NCBI GenBank assembly: GCA_023457235.1
Contig: JAEWMK010000079.1
Span: 1 to 9,858, forward strand
Reading direction: 5' to 3'
Length of the DNA: 9,858 nucleotides
Source of the DNA: Bacillota bacterium
GTDB taxonomy: Bacteria > Bacillota > Bacilli > Bacillales > Bacillaceae_J
The first letter of the stretch is position 1. Every line of letters begins with the position of its first letter. This document shows, piece by piece, positions 8,002 to 9,858 of the stretch. The translations under genes and the position numbers were made by a program. Below the pieces are notes generated by a model. The model ran no database searches. It was not told the origin of the DNA and worked only from the letters and a program-made list of their open reading frames with translations.

Positions 8002-8029
8002 TTGTCGATATGTGGTAGTGTTATATAAC
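8002..8029 (+). promoter_or_regulatory. Candidate acsA promoter
   Basis: TTGTCG (8002-8007) and TATAAC (8024-8029) are separated by 16 bp, giving a start near 8036 and a 5' leader of about 28 nt. The -10 lies inside the palindromic repeat at 8019-8030, so a protein bound there would block the polymerase. A weaker alternative is TTGTGA (7972-7977) with TAACAT (7995-8000), spacing 17. Neither is near consensus. Confidence 0.4.
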
Positions 8030-8035
8030 AATAGA
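8019..8035. repeat. 17-bp direct repeat with palindromic core, copy 2
   Basis: An exact second copy of the sequence at 7805-7821, with palindrome TGTTATATAACA at 8019-8030. This copy covers the likely -10 region of the acsA promoter. Confidence 0.85.
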
Positions 8036-8049
8036 AAATCTTAATATTT

Positions 8050-8061
8050 GGGGGTCAGGGG
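8050..8061 (+). promoter_or_regulatory. Ribosome binding region of acsA
   Basis: The leader has two G-rich blocks, GGGGG (8050-8054, within GGGGGTCA) and AGGGG (8057-8061). The second ends only two bases before the ATG at 8064, too close for normal initiation. The first, pairing with the anti-Shine-Dalgarno through one G-U wobble, has a usable spacing of about 8-9 bases. It therefore supports the start at 8064 over the in-frame ATG at 8079. Confidence 0.6.
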
Positions 8062-8063
8062 AT

Positions 8064-9785
8064 ATGACAACGAACGCAATGACAAACGAAGTACTATTGA
8101 TCGACGAAACAGCAAATCTAAAAAATTATGATAAAGCAGTTGCCAATTTTGACTGGAAAGAGATTGAGAAGACGTTTACTTGGTACCAAACAGGGAAGGT
8201 TAACATGGTTTACGAAGCAATTGACCGTCACGTAAACAATGGAAAAGCGGATCAAACGGCCTTATTTTTTACAGATGGTGTCCGTGATGAAGCCTATACT
8301 TACCAGGATATCCAAAAGCTTTCATGTCAATTTGCGAACGGATTGCGTTCATATGGTGTGGAAAAAGGGGATCGCGTCTTTATTTTCATGCCACGTACAC
8401 CAGAATTATATATTTCAATTTTAGGTACTATCCGTATGGGAGCGATTGCAGGTCCATTGTTTGAAGCATTTATGGAAGAGGCTGTTAAGGACCGCTTGAG
8501 TGACAGCGGGGCAGTGGCTGTTGTAACAACACCAGCATTATTATCACGTATACCAGTTGACGAACTTCCAGAATTAAAACATGTCATTTTAGTAGGCGGA
8601 GAAGAGACAACAGCAGATAATCAAATTTTATTTCAAGAATTAATGAGCAAGTCTGATGAATATACAATTGAATGGGTTGACCGTGAAACAGGAATGCTAA
8701 TTCATTATACGTCTGGTTCAACAGGTAAGCCAAAAGGTGTACTTCAAGTTCATGATGCAATGGTTCATCAGTACCTAGCAGGAAAATGGACTTATGACCT
8801 ACGCGAAGGAGATGTATATTGGTGTACAGCTGATCCAGGCTGGGTAACTGGGACATCTGCGGGTATGTGGTCACCTTGGTTAAATGGCGTTACAGCTGTT
8901 TTACGTGGAGGGCGATTTAAAGCAGAAGAATGGTTCCAAACTCTTGAAAAGTATGGGGTAAATGTTTGGTTCAGTGCACCAACAGCATTACGTATGATCA
9001 TGGCAGCAGGAAATGAGCTTCCGAAGAAATATGATCTATCAAAGCTACGCCATATCCTTTCAGCTGGTGAGCCATTAAATCCTGAAGTAGTTCGATGGGG
9101 ATTAGAGGTATTAAATCATCGCATCCATGATAACTGGTGGATGACAGAAACGGGTTCTTGTATTTGTGCGAACTTCCGCTGTAACCCAATTCGTCCTGGT
9201 TCAATGGGTAAGCCGCTTCCAGGCATTACACTTTCAATCGTCGATGACCAAGGAAATGAACTACCACCAAACAGAATGGGTAACTTGGCGATTAAACCAA
9301 AATGGCCGGCAATGGTACGAGCTATTTGGAATAACCAAGAGAAATATGATCAATATTTTGAAACGGGCTGGTTTGTAACTGGGGACTCTGCTTACAAGGA
9401 TGAAGATGGCTACTTCTGGTTTGAAGGCCGTGTGGACGATGTTATCAATACATCAGGTGAGCGGGTTGGACCGTTTGAGGTTGAAAGCAAGCTTGTAGAA
9501 CATCCGGCTGTTGCTGAAGCAGGTGTAATCGGTGTTCCTGATCCAGTTCGTGGTGAGGTCATTAAAGCGTTTATTACACTTCGTGAAGGTTTCGTTGATA
9601 GCGATGAATTAAAAGAGGAAATTCGTTCATTTGTTAAAACTCGTTTAGCTGCACATGCTGCACCAAGAATGATTGAGGTTCGTGAAACAATTCCCAAGAC
9701 AAGATCAGGAAAAATCATGCGCCGTGTCTTAAAGGCATGGGAACTAGGCCTACCAACAGGCGACCTCTCAACAATGGAAGATTAA
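8064..9785 (+). CDS. acsA: Acetyl-CoA synthetase, AMP-forming (AcsA)
   Basis: This enzyme activates acetate with ATP to acetyl-AMP, then transfers the acetyl group to CoA, feeding scavenged acetate into central metabolism in the cytoplasm. The 573 residues match B. subtilis AcsA (572), and the C terminus RVLKAWEL...GDLSTMED is nearly identical. Adenylate-forming family motifs are present: TSGSTGKPKG at 216-225 (phosphate loop), WWMTETG at 358-364, GDSAY from 440 with the ribose-binding D441, GRVDD with R456, and TRSGK with catalytic K550. In the family this lysine is the site of inhibitory acetylation. The acuABC genes that adjoin acsA in B. subtilis are not present on the visible side. It is its own unit, separated from addBA by a terminator. 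CcpA and CodY control are possible from the upstream sites. A close paralogue using another short acyl substrate cannot be excluded. Confidence 0.92.
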   Translation: MTTNAMTNEVLLIDETANLKNYDKAVANFDWKEIEKTFTWYQTGKVNMVYEAIDRHVNNGKADQTALFFTDGVRDEAYTYQDIQKLSCQFANGLRSYGVEKGDRVFIFMPRTPELYISILGTIRMGAIAGPLFEAFMEEAVKDRLSDSGAVAVVTTPALLSRIPVDELPELKHVILVGGEETTADNQILFQELMSKSDEYTIEWVDRETGMLIHYTSGSTGKPKGVLQVHDAMVHQYLAGKWTYDLREGDVYWCTADPGWVTGTSAGMWSPWLNGVTAVLRGGRFKAEEWFQTLEKYGVNVWFSAPTALRMIMAAGNELPKKYDLSKLRHILSAGEPLNPEVVRWGLEVLNHRIHDNWWMTETGSCICANFRCNPIRPGSMGKPLPGITLSIVDDQGNELPPNRMGNLAIKPKWPAMVRAIWNNQEKYDQYFETGWFVTGDSAYKDEDGYFWFEGRVDDVINTSGERVGPFEVESKLVEHPAVAEAGVIGVPDPVRGEVIKAFITLREGFVDSDELKEEIRSFVKTRLAAHAAPRMIEVRETIPKTRSGKIMRRVLKAWELGLPTGDLSTMED

Positions 9786-9787
9786 TA

Positions 9788-9858
9788 GAAAAGCGGAAGC
9801 GCCCGTTTAGCGACGTATGGACTGGAGCACATCGACTGAGATAAAGGAAACACGACGA
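9788..9858. repeat. Left end of a dispersed Bacillus-type intergenic repeat (cut by window edge)
   Basis: Immediately after the acsA stop comes a GC-rich segment unlike the surrounding AT-rich intergenic DNA. It opens with AAAAGCGGAAGCGCCCG and continues with GTATGGACTGGAGCAC and GACTGAGATAAAGGAAAC. From memory, sequences of this type recur between genes in several Bacillus-group genomes and form long folded elements ending in a complementary GGGCGCTTCCGC-type arm. That right arm would lie beyond the window, so the element cannot be confirmed here. It might also serve as the acsA terminator, since no other is visible. Confidence 0.5.

Noticed and set aside
8002..8010. Spo0A-box-like TTGTCGA upstream of acsA
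   Set aside because: A single 6 of 7 match to TGTCGAA that coincides with the candidate -35; not convincing without further boxes.

Overview
The window looks like a chromosomal segment of a Bacillaceae species (Bacillus or a close relative such as Neobacillus). The evidence is a low-GC sequence, strong Shine-Dalgarno sequences, extended -10 sigma-A promoters, tRNAs of Bacillus type, and proteins that align along their full length with remembered Bacillus subtilis AddB, AddA and AcsA. The species cannot be fixed from the sequence alone. All genes lie on the + strand.

Region 1 (1-363) is a small tRNA locus. An intact tRNA-Lys(CUU) has its own promoter. A second promoter drives an intact tRNA-Ile(GAU) followed by a tRNA-shaped element and a strong intrinsic terminator. 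That third element is not a normal tRNA. Its 5' three quarters are tRNA-Asn(GUU), while its T-arm 3' strand and acceptor 3' strand are those of tRNA-Glu, so most acceptor-stem pairs are lost. The Ile-Asn-Ser-Glu order known from Bacillus tRNA clusters suggests a deletion between the shared T-arm sequences of tRNA-Asn and tRNA-Glu that removed the intervening tRNA-Ser. An assembly collapse would look the same. This is the most notable observation in the window.

Region 2 (364-7874) is the addB-addA operon, with a leader carrying an extended -10 promoter and a terminator after addA. AddB and AddA together form the heterodimeric helicase-nuclease that resects double-strand breaks and responds to Chi, the Gram-positive counterpart of RecBCD. 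Both nuclease active sites, the AddA helicase motifs and the four iron-sulfur cysteines of AddB are present. addA starts with TTG inside the end of addB, which implies translational coupling.

Region 3 (7875-9785) is acsA, an AMP-forming acetyl-CoA synthetase, preceded by an AT-rich regulatory region. That region has a candidate promoter, a CodY-like box, a weak cre-like site, and the second copy of a 17-bp sequence built on a 12-bp palindrome. The first copy lies just after the addA stop. The window ends (about 9788-9858) in what looks like the left end of a dispersed Bacillus intergenic repeat, cut off by the window edge.

No previously undescribed multi-gene system is visible. The coding content is housekeeping; the unusual features are the chimeric tRNA, the duplicated palindrome and the terminal repeat.
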